Below are positions 23,800-35,388 of a stretch of 64,000 nucleotides of DNA, piece after piece. A model generated the notes under the pieces. That model searched no databases. It saw only the letters and a program-made list of their open reading frames with translations, and was not told the origin of the DNA. The first letter of the stretch is position 1, and the number at the start of each line of letters is the position of its first letter. This stretch comes from Spodoptera frugiperda (Eukaryota; Arthropoda; Insecta; Lepidoptera; Noctuidae), in assembly GCF_023101765.2 (NCBI RefSeq), contig NC_064229.1, forward strand, positions 806,001-870,000. Reading direction: 5' to 3'. The translations under genes and the position numbers were made by a program.

Positions 23800-24165
23800 T
23801 GAGACATGAAGTGCCGAAATGCGCAAGGGCACAACTCGGAAGCTCTTATGACGTAAGATTCCCGCGAAGTACTCAGCGGCCCTCGAGCGGAGAGCACTTG
23901 ACGAGATCGAGATATTTGGGTGTTTCTACACCAAATGCTATGTTGTGCGATAGTTTATTGGTTTGGATCTCTCACATTATCCTCTATTTCATTGTCTGGA
24001 CTTTAAAAGAGACTATGACCTCTGAGTTTGTTTCGGCATTTCTTCTCAGAGTAGTCCGATGACTGAAATGCCGGCCTCATCTAGCTATTTGAAATATTGA
24101 CGTGTAAAAGTGTAATTTTATTACCTATTTACAGAAATAAATATCATTTATCATTATCATTTATG
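23800..24165 (+). mobile_element. Probable LINE 3' remnant
   Basis: A moderately GC-rich stretch ends in tattgacgtgtaaaagtgta and acctatttacagaaataaat, then AT-rich simple repeats, resembling the tails of family F. The 116-codon frame (23712-24062) crossing it starts outside the repeat and shows no recognisable domain. Confidence 0.45.
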
Positions 24166-24167
24166 GA

Positions 24168-24312
24168 CTTTCATCGTCATCATCATTCGTCATCAGCCTG
24201 ATTTCGTCTACTACTGGACATAGGCCTCTCTAATGACCATTGAGCACGATCTTCAGCTCTACTCATAAGCACCTATGTCCTATGTCTAGCAAAGCATGTC
24301 TTACAGCTAGAA
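24168..24312 (-). mobile_element. LINE 3' end, reverse orientation
   Basis: Plus-strand view: a run of ATC repeats (catcgtcatcatcattcgtc), then agcctgatttcgtctactac and tggacataggcctctctaat. On the minus strand this is the '...ggcctatgtcca...ggctgatgatgatg' end of a very common arthropod LINE. The plus-oriented version is at 33150. Confidence 0.65.
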
Positions 24313-24497
24313 TACATAAACTGAATTTGTGTTCAATATAAGTATTGCACTGTATATTTCACTAATATAAATATATTTCTAGTACAAATATTTTTTAAGA
24401 TTTTTTATAATAGACATGGGTATAGCTTTTTTTAGGGTAGCATCGCACAGCTTAGTGTAGTATGTGAAGTTCTTTACACTCACTGTCACGACTTCAG

Positions 24498-24572
24498 TGT
24501 GAGTGTATCGTTTACGGATCGGCGCCTGCGGCGGCGGTCTTCTTGTGCGCAGGCGCCGGTCACAGTATGCAG
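24498..24572 (+). CDS. Candidate 75-nt plus-strand exon in a CpG-rich patch
   Basis: A pyrimidine-rich acceptor (ctcactgtcacgacttcag before 24498) and a donor (atgcag|gtgagc at 24573) flank 75 bases. One frame stays open through 25 codons beginning CECIVYGSAP; a second frame is also open, so coding is unproven. The segment holds a strong GC hairpin (24520-24558). On the minus strand a frame reading VLLAHLHTVTGACAQED then six arginines can be drawn, signal-peptide-like but without a start. I recognise no family. It may be a non-coding exon or a regulatory element. Confidence 0.25.
24520..24558. repeat. 11-bp GC-only-rich hairpin arms
   Basis: cggcgcctgcg (24520-24530) and cgcaggcgccg (24548-24558) are exact reverse complements with a 17-nt loop. 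Each arm holds GGCGCC. In a genome of about 36% GC such a stem is conspicuous. Confidence 0.8.
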
Positions 24573-25884
24573 GTGAGCCAGTAACACCACTTGGAAGTGT
24601 TTTTAAATTAACTATTTTTACTTGGGTAATATGTAAATAGACCTATTTATATGTAACAATATTTTTTCAAGAGAATTTTTTCCATTTTCTGTATTGTAAG
24701 GATGATGATTCAATTTCATGCAATTTGTTGACCATTTACATATTTTGTCTACAAATACATACCTAACCCACATAATTATATTGAAATCATAAAAAAAATG
24801 AAAAACAGAATGTCATCGCCTACTAAATTAATGCAATAAAAGAAGTATAATACATTATTTAATTACAATATAAACTCGAAAACACTTCAAAAACAAATAA
24901 TATGAAAAAACTGAACCTAATAAAAAAGGAGCAATATACTTACCTACTACTACATTATTATACATTTTTATCCTTTTTTAAAACAACAATAGTCATGTAC
25001 CATAGTCGATAAACATAGGCTATCGACAACCACCACTAATTCACGTTAAATAGCCGTGAATGGAGTGTCTTGTGCAATTTACCGATATCGAGCGACAGTG
25101 AGCCGCCGCCAAGATAGTAATGGGAGCGATTGACTAGTGAGGGGACACGGACGATTATTGCAACGTTTATCGATTTTAATTAATCTTTCCGCACCTGATT
25201 TTATGACGTGAAAGCTAGGTTAAAGGAGGAATACGGTGAAATTTGTTGATTATGACATTGTAATTTTAGTATGATGTGCAATTTATCGTTACATTACTGT
25301 TCGTAGCGTGAGATCTAATAATTATTATTTTATAAATATTAAACTAAATTTAGAGAAAATACTTTACTTTATTGATGATTTTGGTGGCGAACAGCCACCA
25401 AAATCCATACAATCTCAAACTCAATAAAATATCACTTTATCGATAACTCACTAGCAAACCTTACCCAATCTATGCCCGCAAGGAGACAATCACTAAATTG
25501 ATACAAAATCACCCTTAAATACATACGAACAGCACTAAACGGCGCTAGTTGGCTAAATAACACACTTTAGTCGATGCTAAGTGAAATAAAATGTAGTTTG
25601 CATCGATTTAATGTACGGATCATAGCCTCAGAGCTTACTATAATGATTTCGCAGTAAAAACTAGATCTTTACTGCATAAAAAATATGTGAATATCAAGTG
25701 CAACTACCAGTAACAAGTATTAAGTAATAAAATATGAAAAAGACATTTAATTTGTATAAAATATCCATAAAGTACATTTTATAACCTTTTAAAAGAGAAA
25801 GTTCTATCACATATCATTTGATTCACCGTGAAAATTACCTTAGAAGACGATTTCACAGCTAATTGTAAAAACTTAATCATAGAT

Positions 25885-26010
25885 CACGTCCGCTAGATGG
25901 CGCTGGTCACATAACTGTATAATGGCGGTCAGTCACGCGACGACCACACACGAGCGCGGACGTGTCAAAAGCGGAGCAATCACTGTTATTTATCTAATTA
26001 ACGCTCGGAT
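25885..26010. promoter_or_regulatory. CpG-rich element with CTCF-like AGATGGCGC
   Basis: ctagatggcgctggtcac begins at 25893; AGATGGCGC is close to the insect CTCF core. It is followed by aatggcggtcagtcacgcga and cgagcgcggacgtg, with about ten CpGs in 70 bases. It might be an insulator, promoter or untranslated first exon; the sequence does not decide. Confidence 0.4.
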
Positions 26011-28639
26011 AAAGCGACCATGAGTGTTTTTCTTTATTGTAGGGTTCAAGTTGGTAATGAATAAGCACTTGAACAGGATAAGTAGGCATTTATATTTACA
26101 GTTGCTTTTCTGTGTTGATGGGTAGTTTCCTTGGTATTTTTGAAGTTAAAAAGAGTTTTGTAAATTCTTATTATATTTGAAGTAATTAACTTGAATAATT
26201 TACTGTAAAATGTAAGATCCCAACACAAATGATGTTTGTGTTGTTATTTTCAGTAATTGATTGTAGCAGAAAACAAACTTTAGTTGGAATGACGCTAAGA
26301 TAATCACACTAATGAAAGGTTAATAAGGACATGCTAGAATTTTTCTTTATTACAAATTAAACGTCAAAAATCCGATACTTATTCAATAAGTTACGTATTT
26401 TAAACATTAAGTATTGTACCCAAACAAAAATCTGTTAGCTTACTCAACATTTCAAGTAGCTATCAAATGCTTTGAGTATCATGATTATACGAAGATTAAT
26501 AGATTCGAATATAACCTGATCTGAGATCTCATTTCCACCAGTTAATCTGTTACGGCATCTTAAGTAGTCAGTGTAAATATAACGGTAGGTTTTATCAACT
26601 GGTCACCTCTGCACCTCTGGCTTATCATCAACTGTGACATAAGATAACTGTCTCATTTTTACCGCGTTTATCTCTAGATATCCCCCGCCTTTAGAATTAG
26701 TCGTGTAGAAATGTTAAGCGATAGATTATTACCGTAAGAATTTAATTAGCTGGTTGCTTTATCTTCGTCTGTTTTATAGGCTTTCTGTAGTGCAAACGGT
26801 AATTGTTTAGTGGGTATATGAATCAGTATCGAAGTTTATAAAGCATTGTTATAATTCCATTGTCATTCAAAAGATTTGTAGATAAGCATAAGTTTAACTT
26901 AACACATTGAACGCCGTGGTGGTCAACAGTTTTTTATTGGCAGTCAAAGACGTAAAAATAGTAATTCCCCATCTCATAAAAGTCAACCCAATAAGATTTA
27001 GAACTGGGGTAATGTACCGAAAATTCAACAACTGAACTGAACAAAATTTTGAGGAAAAAGAATTTGTGAAACTATTCCAAATCGAATCGATCGATGCTCT
27101 CGCGAATTTGAGTCAACGAACCGCTGACATTACTTATTATGAAAAATTGTTATTGCTATGCACCAAAAGCTTAAGCAACGCAGCACCAAGTTAACAAAGA
27201 CAGATAATAACCCAAGACATGTCAACTAATGAAATTATAAAGTGTAAGATAAAACCAAAGCTGGTATAAATAATAATTATGGAGAAAGTTGGTAGCATCA
27301 AGATGCACTGAGGCCGGTTTGAGCCCACCGTAGAGACGATTAGATTATGACTGAAAATATTTGGTCAGATACTTTATTAAGTAGTTTGTCATTAGGATCA
27401 GAGATTATAAGTCCTCTGTGTATGGATGTTGGGACATTTTAGATGGTAAATAATGCCTCTGGGAATGGGATAAATATGGTCTATAGCTGGTTTATAGTCC
27501 TTAATTAGTTGTAGGAAAGTGGGAAGCGGTTTGTTTAATGGCAGGCTTGGATAGAAAGCTGGTAACTTACTACTGTTTAATAGTTTATTTCGTAATTATC
27601 ACTTCTGTATTACCCCTTTGGAGTTGGAGGCGTGACGGTAAGGTACTTTGATTACTACCTGCATGGAGTCGAATATTACTAGTTTACAAATACTGAATTT
27701 ATAGTTCTTGCAAATCGATAGCATTATTAACATTCACTTCTGCAACTAGTGTTATGCCATGCTAAGTTATTAGGTTTTGCTAGATAGTCTTGTTTTAGGA
27801 ATTTAGGAACAAACAGTACCAACTCTAGGAGACACAAAGTTCTAAATAACTTTTTAATTATTATGTTCTCAGAATTCATCATCACCATTAAAATATCTAG
27901 ACACATGAATCATCCCGGAAACTTGGTAGTCTACAGTCTAACCGAAATACTGTGAATAATTTTCTTTTAACCTTGTCGCGACAGATTTTACTAGATTGTC
28001 CTCATCAACCCATTAAAAGTCGCAATTAATTGATTTATGTTCATGAACCGTGACAGATAGACCGCAAATTGAAGCTATCAATATTTTACGGCACCGCTTC
28101 AATTGCAATCGTAAATCAAACAATTGTAGACACATTAAATACAATAGACTAGATTTGATTATAACAATTGATGGCATTGGAAATTTTTGCTTTAGATCTA
28201 GATTAAACTGCCACGGTACATTTAATTCTAGATTTCCAGAATTTCATAATTTCACAGTGATTTCTTTTTGGTGAAAGTCAACATTAAACTTCAATATTGA
28301 ATTCGTCAGTCTTGTGACTGATATTAGATATTTCAGAAGCGGTAAATTTGATCTTACAGCAATACTAATCGGAATGACTTTCATTGCTGGCATTCGAGAT
28401 CTTACCATGTATTTTAATTATAGAATTACAACTCAATCGTTGTAATAGTAAAACGTAATATCAGATTTGCGCAGACGCCAATGATTTAAGTGCACTAATA
28501 AATAGTAATGAGAGCAAATGTCTGTTTCCGCAAAAACATTGCCAAATGCATCTAACGTTATTGACAGCATTAGAATTCCATTATCGGCTACTCAGAGTGT
28601 GTGAATCATGTAATACGCCCACATTATACACATCACAAG

Positions 28640-28818
28640 CAATTTGCACGTGACACTCTCACGGTTCTGTCAGTTTGTAGGTTCCGAGGTCGACGTTCGG
28701 CCTTGTTCGGCGATTTTCGCGCGACTTCGTTCATGACGTCACACGCGGCGCGACGACGTGCTCCCGCGCACGTATGGCACCCCTCTAGTGACGTACGCTA
28801 GCGTAAATATCGATAAAA
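28640..28818. promoter_or_regulatory. Strong CpG island with E-box, CRE and DRE-like sites
   Basis: About 23 CpG dinucleotides fall between 28681 and 28805, the densest stretch in the window. It holds CACGTG (28647-28652), the full palindrome TGACGTCA (28734-28741) and TATCGATA (about 28808). A 66-codon plus-strand frame (28601-28801) has no recognisable similarity and begins with a non-ATG codon. Best read as a promoter or enhancer, possibly with a first exon. It lies 10 kb upstream of the FGF exon in that gene's direction. Confidence 0.45.
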
Positions 28819-29884
28819 GCGGAACAGCTAATGTTTGTAAAACATTTCGTCACGTGCATACAGTTACATACACCTATTTTCTCGTGCTAGCTATTTAATT
28901 TATAAATGATGCAATGCGTTTTGCTATAGAATCTGTGTATGTTTAATGATAAATTTAATTGAAGATTTGATCTATGAATAAATATTTAATTATATATTAA
29001 GAGAGATATTAACACGTAATTCCTGCTTTAGTGTCCCAACACTAATCCAAGAGTTTATTACATGACAGTGCGATTAGTAGATGTCTAGGACAGTTACAGT
29101 GTCGGTTTGATAAGAATAGCGCCGTTAGATCTATTTTAACCCGAGGCCGAGACAAAATGTCGTTTGTAATCGTGAACGCTTGATGACTCACAATTAGTCG
29201 TATTTACGCGTCATATAATATTTTGCGAACTCGCGTGGGCTAAGTTTATCGATATAATTAATATTTCTATCATTCATGTCCCCATCACTAAAATGTTGAA
29301 TCGATTGCGGATTTTCTTCTGAATTATTTATTAGAATAAAAAGTCATTTGTTAATATTTTTATGAATGGTTAATTTATTCATTAGTAATTTTTTGCAGGA
29401 CTAATGTTAAAATTATGTTAAAGAGGTGCGTGGGTTGCGCTTAAAATTTAATTTGGTTGTAATTTTAGTTTTACATAGTATCATAATTCTTATCTCCTCT
29501 TTAAATTGAGATGTAAAAGTACAAATCCTAACACGTCAGAACACCGAATGATTGCCATTCCATTTTGAAGAAATTAAATTCACATAGCTCCACTCTAATG
29601 AAAATTAACAACTCCACATTTATTACTGTGAATAGTGAGAAGTTTGCACTAGCAAGTGAAAATAGGACGTCAATAAAATATCGATGGAATTGTGTAGTAC
29701 GCAATACGGAATAGAGTTGTATCGATAAAACGAATGACAACACTAAATTCGTTCCGCTTCATTCTTACTCGTGTTTTAGACTTATGTAAGTTCCTATGTT
29801 TAGAACTAGGTATAGATGTTTACTAAATTGAATAAAATGTTGTATTATAACAGTGTTAGAACAGTAGATACATTGATGTGTGGT

Positions 29885-30055
29885 TTTTTATGGGATAGGA
29901 GATAAACGAGCAGATTTATCACCTGATGGTAAGCGACCAGTGCCTATAGACATCCGCAACACCAGAGGAGTCACAGGTGCGATTCCGGCATTTTAAAGAG
30001 GAATACGCTCTTTTCTTGAAGGTTTTGAGGTCGTATCGGTTCGAAAATACCGCCG
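29885..30055 (-). mobile_element. Repeat family E, variant
   Basis: Plus-strand view: aaacgagcagatttatcacc, tgatggtaagcgaccagtgc, ccgcaacaccagaggagtca, then aagaggaatacgctcttttc and ttgaaggttttgaggtcgta. The last part is shared with 39310-39475 and differs from the 37360 subtype, so at least two subfamilies are present. Confidence 0.65.
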
Positions 30056-30444
30056 ATTCATTGGTGTTTTTAACTTTTATATATAGATTTTTTGTGTAGA
30101 GATCAGCTGATTTTTCAGTTGATACTGGAAAATCAGCTGTAGATTTTAAAATAGAACACATTTGTGATAGCTATATGTTGATAAATAAACCAATTAATAT
30201 ATTTTTCCAGAGTAAACCTTCTGTAACCCAATTGCACATCAATAAAATGTTACACAAATGTAATCATTGTTATATGTATTTTCAGCTGCCAAGTAAATAT
30301 AGATCTTCCTAGCATTTCTTAGTATTTATACATTTGCTAGAGAAATCCTGTTGCCAAGCTGTCTATGAAACGAACAGCAGATTTCCGTTGTATTGTTACT
30401 ACGTAGAAAACAAATTAAATGTGAGTTTTCTGTACGAAAATTTT

Positions 30445-30530
30445 GCCCGTCGTCTGGGGAAGGTGAAGAAGTCTGCCAGACTCTTACTGACTATAACCAC
30501 CCCGTTAGTCCGTCCCTAATTCTAATTATT
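30445..30530 (-). mobile_element. SINE-like repeat, family D, fragment
   Basis: Plus-strand view: cgtctggggaaggtgaagaa, gccagactcttactgactat, aaccaccccgttagtccgtc. Reverse, diverged copy. Two overlapping short open frames here are ignored. Confidence 0.5.
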
Positions 30531-31215
30531 AGGAGTCAACCTGATGCAAAAAGCAATAGTTCTGGACACGTTTGTATTATTCAGAAATTGTTCTCTTAGA
30601 TTAGATTTCTCCTGTTACTCATGGGCTATTGCTTTTTATATTTTAAAATGTTTTCTTTTTTGTACAATTAAATATTTAAAAAATACTTAACAAGTCTTGT
30701 AAATAAATAAAGATAATAATGTATTAAAATCTACATCAACACTTTCAAAACCAATTTATACAAACAAAGATTTATTGGCTAAGACTACCTATCGTTTTGT
30801 TAAATTTCTAAATAGCTTTGACACTTGCATATTTATTGACATTAAATTAATGTTAAATTATGCTGGCCATCCATTTTCTAGAAGCACCTGGGTCATTTAA
30901 AAAAGTAATTAATTTGATTTTTGTTCTAAATTAGATGAAGCTAATTCATTATGGTTAGGTATTGGTTTTATAAAAGATATATTTATTTTGCTACTTTGTT
31001 GTACCTATAATATAAATCTTATCGCCAGTATAATTGTGTATGTCTGCTCTTAAATTAAATTAGTAAGGTCGAATGCATATTGGAACTCTCACATTATCTA
31101 TACTTATAATAAATCTGTAGAGAGGTCAATTCTGTACATGAAATATATTTCCAAAATAACTATCAGCGGGTGATTAGTGATCGATACTGACGCCAAAAAT
31201 GCAATCAGAAAAATT

Positions 31216-31218
<3 letters not shown>

Positions 31219-31260
<42 letters not shown>

Positions 31261-31262
31261 AT
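31219..31262 (+). repeat. (GTCT)n microsatellite inside the Helitron-like insertion
   Basis: About ten uninterrupted GTCT units. The corresponding tract in the copy at 31780 has only two or three units, and at 62340 the reverse-strand equivalent is an (ACAGACAA)n run. Confidence 0.95.
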
Positions 31263-31640
31263 GTTCTTTATAGAAACAAAAACCACTCAACCGATTTCAA
31301 CGAAACTTGGTACAATTGTTCTTCATACTCCTGGGCAGGTTATAGTATACTTTTCATCACGCTGCGATCAATAGGAGCGGAGCAGTGAAGGGAAATGTTG
31401 GGAAAACAGGAGAACTTGCTCCATTTTTTAAGCTTTCGTCGCGTGTGCAGCCTTAATGGTTAAAGCTACACAGAAATCATGTATGACGGAAATGTTCTCC
31501 TTAAAATTGTTTAAAAAATATTCTACGACAGCAAATGTCTATCTTTTATGGTTGACTCACAATAACACGTATAACTCCCGATAGCTTAGCAGTTCGGAGA
31601 TTTCTGACTATATTTGTCTACTCTTACGTTTATAACACTC

Positions 31641-31664
31641 TCATTCATTCATTCATTCATTCAT
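31641..31664 (+). repeat. (ATTC)n microsatellite
   Basis: Five to six tandem ATTC units at the junction between the two halves of the composite insertion. Confidence 0.9.
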
Positions 31665-32139
31665 ATTATTATAATAAGTCTGTAGAAGGGTCAATTCTGT
31701 ACATTGAAAATATTGAAAGAATAAATAGCAGGGGGTGTTACTGGATCGATACCAAACCCAAATATGTGATTAAATTTTTTTTTGTCTGTCTGTGAAACTT
31801 GGTACAATTATACCTTATTATCCTGGGCATAAAATTGGACACTTTTTATTCAGTCATTCAAAAAAAAAAAAATAATTTTTCAGTTTTATTCTACAGAACG
31901 CGAGCTCAACAGCAGTAGCTCAATAGAGGCATCTCCTTAATTATTATGGGCCTTGCCGTATTTGGGTCCAATAGATATTTATAAGATGTCATTGTCAGAG
32001 TTACTCAAAATTGAGAAATAAAACTTCCACACGAAGACCGACATCCGCGCGGACGGAGTCGCAGGCGGAAGCTAGTGATCAAATATTGGGAAAAACTTCG
32101 TGATACAATACAGTATATATTTTAGTACTTCATTTTTAG

Positions 32140-32230
32140 TATCCGGAGCTGCGGACTGCTTAGCAAGGCTTTTAGTCAGTTTTGGATAATCACGACCAAT
32201 CACGGGCGAGAATGCGATCGAACTCACTTC
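32140..32230 (+). mobile_element. Family D fragment
   Basis: tccggagctgcggactgctt then agcaaggcttttagtcag; only the beginning of family D is recognisable, with an internal deletion. Confidence 0.4.
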
Positions 32231-33149
32231 GAAAGTATGGATGGATGTTAACTGGATCTACTACAAAATCTACCTACACGTATAAGTAATAAAACACATT
32301 GAATAACTTCTGAAGTACATTATAAAACAGCTATAAACTCATAGGAACACATTTTTACGATTCTATGGCCATTTATTGTGTCTGCTACCCTAGTTATCTA
32401 AATGTTAATAGATTCAACCGAATCGTTTGTTATCACACCGATATTTATTGTCTACTTCATTATAATAATATTATTCACGTCTGGCTTTGAAGTCACATGC
32501 GTCTACGTTTCTTTGAGTTTGTTTTATTTATTATGTAACAAAAACATCACACTTTTTAAGGATATTAAATGTTCTATCTACCAAGTTTCGTAATATACTA
32601 ACCAAAAAATATGGAGATCACTCATTTGACTTAAATAAAACTACAAGTAGTACTTGTCCACAGAAGCACAATACAACAAAATATTTCAACGAAAACCGAA
32701 AATTGGAAAATTGATTAAAGTATTTTTTTTAATTAACACTTTTTGATAAATCAAACACAATCAATAATTAAATAAATCAGCTATTAAATTCTGTATGAAC
32801 AGCTCTACGTACCTTGACCACAGAAGAGCGATATATGGATAACCTTCCTAGGTTCATAAACCGAAAATACCTAAATAGTTTTCTATCTGACCCGAAATCA
32901 ACTCCTTGCTCGACAGTCTGGCTTTTATTTTTCTGTCACCTCTCTTTAAATATGCAAAAACTACTGAACGAGTTAACATAAAATTTGATTCACAGATAGA
33001 TACTTTGTATGCGGTAGACAAAATGGCTCAAATGGTGAAAAAACGTTTTGTATATGGAAATTTGAACTAGAAAACTGAAATCTGGATTATAGATAGATGT
33101 CTTGAGGATGGAGCAGAGTTTTTTTTTTATAGGAACGAGACAAATACGG

Positions 33150-33258
33150 CGATGTATTAAACCCCGACCTAGCCAAGAGTGAGGAGTATGACAAACTTCA
33201 CCTCTAAGGGGAAGGCCTTTGTTCAGTTGTAAGAGATGCCTGATGATGATGATGAATA
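33150..33258 (+). mobile_element. LINE 3' end
   Basis: ccccgacctagccaagagtg, gtatgacaaacttcacctct, ggggaaggcctttgttcagt, then tgatgatgatgatgaataa. This is the plus-oriented version of the '...ggcctttgcccagcagtgggac...gatgatgatg' LINE end found reversed at 24168. Confidence 0.6.
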
Positions 33259-33339
33259 AGAAATAACGGGATATTCTTTTTTTTATGTTAAATGGGCGGA
33301 CGTTTGGCCGTTTATTATTTATTCTTGAGTAGTTAAAAG

Positions 33340-33547
33340 CCAAAACTGACTGCACGGTTGGTGTATAGGCATCCATCCGGCTGCCGGGCAATGTGTAGCG
33401 GGTTTGATTCCCGCACGCAGCAACTCTTTGTGTGATCCACAAATTGTTGTTTCGGGTCACGCCGTCATGTGTATGTGAAATGTTTGTAAACGCACCCACA
33501 AAAATCTTGGTGTGGGGCAACATTTTTATAAAAAAGAAAAAAAAACA
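33340..33547 (+). mobile_element. tRNA-derived SINE with intact A and B boxes
   Basis: The 5' part is tRNA-like: A box-like ggttggtgtatagg (about 33356-33369) and B box GGTTTGATTCC (33401-33411) inside a short stem, gcgggtttgattcccgc. A tRNA-unrelated body follows (gtgtgatccacaaattgttg, gtgaaatgtttgtaaacgca) and the copy ends in an A-rich tail of about 20 bases. Truncated relatives lie at 34598 and 58595. A 177-codon minus-strand frame (32990-33523) runs across it and is not a gene. Confidence 0.8.
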
Positions 33548-34002
33548 ATAGCAAAATAGATTCTAATGGTAATTGAGATTTCTGGTCATTGGTAAAGTTA
33601 TTTATAGTTTACACTTAGGTATGTTTGCAATTCCCATCTCTATGTAATCCGATCTCCTATCGGTTCTACGATCAGTATCACGAATCACCATATCAATGGT
33701 AAGATCAAACTCCTGCATAATAAAATTGTACTTAAAAATCTACGTTTTAAAGCCTTTTTTTCATTGGAATGTCATTAAAACTAGTATTTAGCATTTTTAG
33801 TGTTTGTAGTTTTAGCATTTTAAGGATTGTTTTTCTTTTAATTTGTATGAGATAGATAGGCTTCTGTAATTTATTGCCAATTTTCAAAGATTTATGTATT
33901 TGCATCAAGGAATTTACCCGTAAGTATTGGTAACTCATTATACAATTTGTGCATGTTCTGGCGGTTTTGAGACCTCGAGACAATAACAAAACATTTTTAT
34001 GG

Positions 34003-34232
34003 AATGGAGATCAAGATCACACATCACCTTGATGGTAAGTGATCAACGTCACTCACGGTCACCTAACTCTAGAGACTCTAATACTCCTTTCCCCAATCTT
34101 CGAGTCCCCAACAATCTTCAAATTCCTAACCCCCAAAAGGCCGATAAAGCACTTGTAACGCCTCTGGTGATTCGGGTATCAGGTGATCCATCTGCTCGTT
34201 TACCGACTTATACCATAAAAAAAAGACTTCGA
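34003..34232 (+). mobile_element. Repeat family E, poly(A) orientation
   Basis: aatcttcaaattcctaaccc, ccgataaagcacttgtaacg, cctctggtgattcgggtatc, aggtgatccatctgctcgtt and an end in ttataccataaaaaaaagac. It carries an inner segment (caccttgatggtaagtgatc) in inverted relation to its end, hinting at a rearranged copy. Confidence 0.65.
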
Positions 34233-34539
34233 TAACCTCACTTATAAGCCAAAACATAAAGCAAGCGATAAGCATTCTTTCACACTGTTTGCCCATAAAA
34301 AATATGACTATCACTCGACCTAGGAGAATCTCGAAAACAGGAATAGAATAACAACATTTCTATGCCGTGTCTAAGTCTTTAGTGCTTCTGGTAACCTTTT
34401 CTTTTCCTTTGAAACAAGATCATTCAGGTCATTGTAAAGGAAATGAATGATGTGTTTGAAGGAAATGTCTTTTATCTGGTGAAAGTTGGTAATAAAAGAA
34501 AAGGTAAGTGCAGTGCATTGCATGCCATTTTTATGCGAC

Positions 34540-34672
34540 ACAAAGGGCAAACAAGAAGATGGTAAGTGATCAGCGCAGCCATGGTGATCTGAACAGGAGT
34601 TTGATTAAAGCACGAAACAACTCCTTGTGTGATCCACAAATTGCTGTTTCAGGGCTTGATTGATTTTCCTCC
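34540..34672 (+). mobile_element. Fragments of family E and of the 33340 SINE joined
   Basis: gggcaaacaagaagatggta agrees with family E, and from about 34610 caactccttgtgtgatccac then aaattgctgtttcagggc matches the SINE body at 33421-33455. No tRNA-like head is left. Confidence 0.5.
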
Positions 34673-35292
34673 TCAAAAAAAGGACATGAATGGAATTTGT
34701 ATTTTTGCTCTGTGTTTATGAGACACCACCGAAAAACTGAAGCATGGAGTCATGAAACATATGAATTTTTGCACAAAAATTGTCACATTTTTAGTAAATA
34801 TAACCCATTCTGAAATAACAGATATCGGCTATTTACTTAAAAATATAATCAGTGACAACACAAGCCAAATATTAGACAGAAGATATTAAAACATAAATTA
34901 AGTGAAATAATGGCGTCGTCTGTTTATAAAAATACGAATAATATATATCATAGAGTTCCATACATTAGGAGATATTTATCAGTGTTGAAATATTTGCAAC
35001 TAAAGTTCTTTGCTTTTATTTAGATGTTCTAGCAAAACGATATCAAATAATTAAGAGATTATTATCTTAATTAGCTGTATCTTTAAGTAGAACAGCTGTT
35101 ATGTTGCTTTTGTGATCAAGAATTTGACCTCCAATATTGAGAACACTTCGGATCTCTTTCAATAAACTGTCTCTCCCTTATAAAGTTATAAAGAAACCTG
35201 GATATTAAACCGATATATGACGTAAAATGATCCTTTATCACGGTTGCAACTAGGCTCGTTGTCATTGCAGTGGTAAGTCCCCTCTTTGAGGA

Positions 35293-35388
35293 GTTACTTA
35301 CTAACGTAAATATACCGAGAAAAGCTCTACTAGTTTCGAGTCACACAGGGACTACTGAGTAGCGTGCGTGAATGCGACAACGACTTAG
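35293..35388 (+). mobile_element. Family A fragment, copy 5
   Basis: acttactaacgtaaatatac, cgagaaaagctctactagtt, tcgagtcacacagggactac and tgagtagcgtgcgtgaatgc. The left arm and signature are present; the right arm is missing. Confidence 0.6.

Larger units (their letters stand above)
31097..32075 (+). mobile_element. Composite Helitron-like insertion with TC and CTAG ends
   Basis: It starts A|TCTATACTTATAATAAATC at 31097 and ends gcaggcggaagCTAG|T at 32075, i.e. inserted between A and T with TC and CTAG termini, the mark of Helitrons. The GC palindrome tccgcgcgga (32044-32053) lies just before the 3' end. Inside, two related halves (ctgtagagaggtcaattctg at 31115, ctgtagaagggtcaattctg at 31680) indicate two copies joined, the first keeping the 5' end and the second the 3' end. 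No Rep/helicase coding is visible, so it is non-autonomous. Confidence 0.65.

Noticed and set aside
23712..24062. 116-codon plus-strand frame
   Set aside because: Overlaps a probable LINE 3' remnant, begins in AT-rich unique sequence and shows no domain or splice support.
32990..33523. Longest non-repetitive open frame, 177 codons on the minus strand
   Set aside because: It runs antisense across a tRNA-derived SINE and a LINE 3' end and has no recognisable domain.
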